A DNA stretch of 38,629 bases, taken from NCBI GenBank assembly GCA_020050835.1, contig JAGVKB010000022.1, forward strand, positions 1 through 38,629, read 5' to 3'. The notes below the pieces were generated by a model. The model did no database searches. It was not told the origin of the DNA and saw only the letters and a list, made by a program, of their open reading frames with translations. The stretch is from Candidatus Obscuribacterales bacterium (GTDB lineage Bacteria; Cyanobacteriota; Vampirovibrionia; Obscuribacterales; Obscuribacteraceae). This document shows positions 28,601 through 34,600 of this stretch, piece by piece. Made by a program: the position numbers and the translations under genes. Numbering within the stretch: the stretch's first letter is position 1; every line of letters starts with the position of its first letter.

Positions 28601-31600
28601 GCCGGACGTGTCGGGCTCATACGAATGTCTCTCGATGGACTGACGCCGGCACAAAAGAGATTGAAAGTAGAGCGAGCAATCAATTCATCTATTTCCGATC
28701 CAGTAACTCGCCTCAGGTATTTGGAGCTGTTGCATGCTGGTCGCCTGTCTCCAGAAGACATTCTCCATCTTCTGGATCCTGCTTTTAGTCCGGAAGAGCG
28801 CGAAAGGAAATTCCGAACATTATTCGGAGAACGATTCGATGCCGAGGTTGGCGGGGTCGATTTTGCCCAAGATCTATCGCAAGCTCAGGTGCTGAGCCAA
28901 CCGCAGTCACAACAGCTCAGCCAGAACACGTTACAACAAATGCAGCAAGGGCTGGTTGACCCTAACCCGCCGGCGAATAGCGATTCGACCAGTCGGAGCA
29001 TTAACACGGATACACAGAGCGATCTGGGCTCCGAGCGAAAACTACATGGAAATCTCAGTATCGATTTCAGCGAACAGCTCGGTGGTGGCCAAGCCGATGT
29101 GTACAGAGCAACTGTAGATGGGCGGGATGTAGTGGTAGTACTGCCTAATGGTGGAGAGGCGGCCCTCAAAATCAGGGCGCGCAATGAGCGCATCGCTCGC
29201 GTGATCGATGGCATGGCCGATTCTAATCCAGCAAGCCGGCATCCAGCCTCAGTTATGCGCGAGGTACATTGGCACGACGGCACCATCGTCAGAGCACTGT
29301 TCGTCGAACATGTCGGAGAGCCTGTTAAGGCTGTCCCGGAAGTTGCTGCGCGCGACTTATCTCTTCGGTTGGCTCTTGTAAAACGGCTGATAGCAGGAGC
29401 TGGCGATGTTGATGGCAATATTGCCTTCGATTTAAACGGAGTTGCTCGAAACTTCGACTATGGTGAGAAAGAACTATTTGCTCAGTGGGCCGGTCCACGC
29501 TGGGATGGATTGCTGGCCAGGCATTACCAGAACTTGCCGCCTGGCGATCAGGCGTTAGAATACGCATCGCGCATTGTGGAGGTGTTCGGAAGTTCAGCTG
29601 GACAGCAGCAATTGATTGAGCTGGGACTTACAGCAGAGGAGGCACGGAGTTTAGTCAGCAGAGCGGCATGGTTTCTGAATAGTGAAAGTAAGTTATTTCC
29701 ACCTGCATCGTCAGGCATTCAATATTACATTGACGGTCGCCCGGACGGAATTCCAAACTTCGAGAATCTCGTAACTGTGTTAGATCCGAATAGCTTAAGC
29801 GGTCCAGATCTGCTGGCGCAGAAAGTGATCGCGGCTCAGCAAAAATTGAGAAATCTGGAAGACGATATTGCAGTATTAACAATTGGCGAGGGCAGGTCGA
29901 GAAACAGCCCTGATGTAGTTGAGCTGGTGGAGAAATACGCAGAGCTCTATCAAGACAAAAACTCTGCTCTAGAGCTATTGGCGGATAGCATCGCGAAAGG
30001 GTCTGTTCGCGCTGACTATCAATATTATCTTGAAGCTTTCATAAATAACAACACTGCCACTATGTTGTCTTATTCTCCAGAAGAGTTGGGGATAGAACTG
30101 AGTAATCTAGATAAAATCGATCAGCGATCGCAACCACGAGAACAAACAGCTGAGCCACAAGCGAGTCGTGTCCATGGTGAATCACCGTCAATTGCGGTCT
30201 GGGAGCTGTTCGAGAACCTGTTCGAGACAGAGCCGCCGTCGAATGAGCTGCTGAAAGCTCTCGGTACAGTTGAGCTTGCTCGAGCACTTCAGCAGTACCA
30301 GAAGCAGATGCGGCAGATTCGAAATGGGGAGCAAGCGCTGGCGAATCTGGAAAGCGAGCTGGCCGAGCTGACTGAGTGCCAGGATGAATTGGAGGCTAGC
30401 GTCGTCAGGGAGGAAATTGAGCGAGTCAGTAAGGCAGTTGCAGGCGTGAGCCAGGCGCTCAACACGCAAGTAGGCAATGAAAGCGTTGCTCGCGTGCTCG
30501 AACAGATTGACAGACTCTGGAGTCCTGTCAGACAGCTTGACGAGCGTTTTGAGGACCTTTCTGCTCGCCGAGACGAAATTGATGCAGGTTACGTAGATAG
30601 GAGAGACACCATCGATGATCTAATTGAGAAGTTTGAAAACAAGGGGCATCTCAGTGAATCCGAAATGGTTCTGTATGCTGCGACATTAGACGAAAAAGCT
30701 CGGATAGATCGGGAGATGGCCGCCGAATTGTCTCAGCTTGATCAAGAGCTCAATCAGTTATCAGTTCAGCGCCTGCCATTCTATGAAGCACTTTCGGGTA
30801 GTGCTGAGCTGAGAAATCTGAAGGTTGCTTTTGCTGACGCCACTGACAGCTTTTCACCAGGTGTTTACACGGTTAAACTTCAGTCCGAGCCGGTGCAAGT
30901 CATTGTAGAGCCAGGGCCTGCCGTTTCCTGGGCAACCGTCAATAGTGTGCTGCGAGCCGCAGAAACAATGGGACTTAAACCGCAGACAATACGCATAACC
31001 AACGATCACAATCCCAAACATTTGGGACTGTATATTAGCGAACAAAATTCTCGCCTTCGGGAAACGACGATCGAAATCACGGAAGTTGATGGAAATGCCT
31101 CCAGCTATACCTATCTGCACGAGTCTGGTCATCTTTACGATCTAGATGCCCTCAAACTTTCTAGCAATCCGGCAATAGTTGCAAAGTACGTTGAAATTTT
31201 GCACGAACAAGTCGATACGCTGGCGCTTGCCGCTGGTCTTACGGAAAGTGCGATGCGATCGTTAATTAAGAAATTGACCAGCTCGGATTCCATGTCATCG
31301 AGTCAGAATTTTGCGGGCTATGTAATTTCTCGGCGAGAGCTCATTGCTGATTTCTTCGTTTATTCCTACGAGCGAGTCAGAGCCTTATCCACTGGGGAAC
31401 ACCTGACCTTTTTACAGCTTGTTGACAAAATCGCCTTCAAGAAACACGCGCAGCTGCATCGCCCATTCCAACAACTGTTTGAATATTTGGACCGAGAGCA
31501 CTTCCGACCGCTTATTCAGGCGGAGAAAGCGATTGACGCAGTCGCCAGGCAATACACGCGCTCAATCAGGAATCCAGCATTTGAATACTTGCAGGAGGAA

Positions 31601-34600
31601 TTCAAGAGTGCTCTGCATGGGGCCAATCTGTCTACGGACGAGGGGAGGTTTGATGCGACGAGTCGGATGTTTGTTGCGCTCGAGCGCGCGAGCGCAATTT
31701 CCACAAGTGAAATTTCAAGTGTGGCACTTAATGCAGTTCTTATTCAGAGGTTCAACCTCGGTTGGGAAAATTTGCATTGCGATCGATTGATTGAAACAGA
31801 CAGGCAAGAGTATGAGCTCTATCAGCGATTTCTTAACGATAGGTTTGACCCGTACACCGATAGCTCGATTGAGCCCACTCAAAGAGATGAGATAGTTGTC
31901 GCATATAGAACTTATCAATGCGTAGTTTCTGGTCTTAGTAGTAAGCTCAGCCGGCAATTGGCCAGCATCTATCGACAAGCTTGTGAACCGATTGACCGTA
32001 TGTTTGTTCCTTTTGTTTTGGATCAAGCTATTAAGGACTTCACCAGAGAGCATCCAAATTTCGATCCCGGGGTGCTGAGGTCAGGCATCAGTCGCATTGA
32101 TGTTTTACTGCGCAAATTGGCAGACTCTTCCATAACAGACAACCGATACGCACAGATCAGAAAGCAAGCGTTCGACGAGGCAAAAAAATTGCTCGCGGCT
32201 CTTCCGGCAGCGCACGCGGAAGTGGAATACCTTGTGCCAATGCTCTGTGCGAAACTTGGTTTGAAATCGTTTGATATTCCGGCTCATCTGCGATTTGCCT
32301 TGCCCGAACAGCTTCCGCCGCCACCACCACCTTGGCTGAATCAGCAGCCACAGCATCAGCCGCTGGACAAACCGGTGCCTGCGGATAATGATGAGACTCG
32401 AATTCTGTCGGCAAGCGATTCGCAGCAGCCTGCGCCCGACTTAGAGGCACTCAATAATGACGAGCCGACCCAACAAACCGGTGCAGAGTCAGCTGATGCA
32501 GTATTGGAGAAGGCTGCAACGATTGCGCAGCCTGCCAATGAAGTTGTCTGGGGACAAACTGTCATCCAGGGGGGGATGCGAGCGACAGTCGTCGGTCAAA
32601 CCGAAGTTGGTTGGTTGATCCTGCGTCAACCTGGACGACTGGAAGATCCATCCATCACACTCTGCCGTGACGAAACTGCGGACCAAGTGCGCAATGACCC
32701 CAGGTACCGGCAAATTCGGCTCTATGGACATGATGGACAGCCGCTGGGTGAGTATTTTGTCAGAGTCGATCACGACAATGCTGCCGAGCGCGACATTTTC
32801 TCAAACCCAGGCCGGGACTACATAAGAATTGACGAAGATGGTAATGTCCTGGACGCGCCGGAGATTCTGGAAGTCGATCCGCAAGAGCAAATGATCGAAA
32901 TGCCAGTGGTGACTTCTGCCACCGAACCGAGGCGTACTGCCGATGTTGTGTTTGTGAAAATTTCTTCTCCCGGGCAACAATCAATTGGCGAGCATGTACC
33001 AGTCGATGTTTATCTTTATCCGGGCCGGCTAAGCAGCGGCGACTATTTTGAGGTAGCTGTGCCTGTTGCTGGAAGACAGGTTGGACCTTACGGCCCAGAC
33101 AATATCCGGATTGTGCGAATGCCTGACGGGGCAGATGTAGTTCTCACTGGTGGTGGTGGCGTATTTTCCCTTCCCGGCAGTGAAGGGCGAGGGCAGCTGC
33201 TCAACCCGAGAGCGGAAATCGTTCTCAATGATCGCAGAGACTTTGCTCTCGTAATTAGCCTTTTGAATGATGTTGCTAATGGTGTCAGGAGTCCCGAAGC
33301 CGATGCGCTCAGGTCATGTATGCAGACAGTATCGATGCGGGATCCTTTAGCGATGGAAGCGCCCGGTGCTTCGAGCGGAAGTCTCACGTTCGATTTTTGC
33401 CTGACAGCCGCTAATTATCTGGCACTGGATAGTGCCACCGGGCTTATTCGTGATTACTTGCAGAGACACAATGGTGGCATGCGAATCAATCTGTTGCGCG
33501 ACACCTGGCCAGTCACACAGGCAGGCAACGTAAATGGCGCATTAATTCACACCGATCTCGGTGAGGTCATTCACAGCCGGTATGCCGGCACTGGATTGAT
33601 GGAGGTCGGCAGGCTGACGAGCGATGGACTGGCGCAGCTGTGCATCGATGCCGGCATAGCGCCAGGACAGGTGATGTACGACAACCAGGGCAGGCTAATG
33701 TTCAATACTGAGCATGGCACAGCCTGGGCGCTGCCGGGACGTCCGAGTTTCATGCAGGTGCATCCAGCTCATCAGGGAGCAGGTGGTTCAGCAGGCTCAG
33801 ATTCTGGTCCGCAAGGGAAAGTGGCGTTATTAAGAGGACTGGCGGCGCTTGATGCTTTATATGCGCATTTCCATGCCGGCGAAAGGACAAGCCCTGCCTT
33901 TCATACGCTCGAGCAAGAGCGCCAGGTTCTGCGGCAGAGACATGAGCGAACAGACGCTTTACTAGACGAATTCAATCGCGTGAGGCTGCAACCAGAACAT
34001 CTGAGGCGATATGTCGAGCAGCACCTGGAATCGGGAGCATTGGCTCGGGCCTGGAAAAATGGAGAGATTGATGGGCTGGCGTTGTTTTCGCATATCATCC
34101 GCAATACATCTGCGGCAATGCAGATTGATCTTTTGCGCCAGACTGAGTCGATGCTGCGTGTTTTTGCCGGTGAGCATCATGGCGAGTTGCTGCTCGAGCT
34201 CGCCATAAACCCGGGCCATAATGTGGCAGTTGGCGTGGAGTCCTTGCGGTGTATGCCGGTGGAGCCGGGCAAACATAGAGCGTTATTGCAGGAACTGGCG
34301 CTAAATAGCCCGCACGAGGTGATTCGTGAGCAGGCGCAGCTGCGGCTTGTGCTGCCGAGAATACTAGGACCGAAGGATTCGCTATTGCCGGGAAGCCGAT
34401 TCATAGATGGGCAGACAGGATTCACAATTGTAATCGGAGGTGACACTGCGGTTCCGCGAGAAATGCTTGAAAGTGTGCTGAACGCCATGGATAGACTTGG
34501 ATTTGGCATTTCAGGCATGGAGATTACATTGGTCGATATGCCAAGCGAGGGACCTCGCGGCAGTGCTCGCGGCGCGTATCTGGGCGATTATCGGATACGT

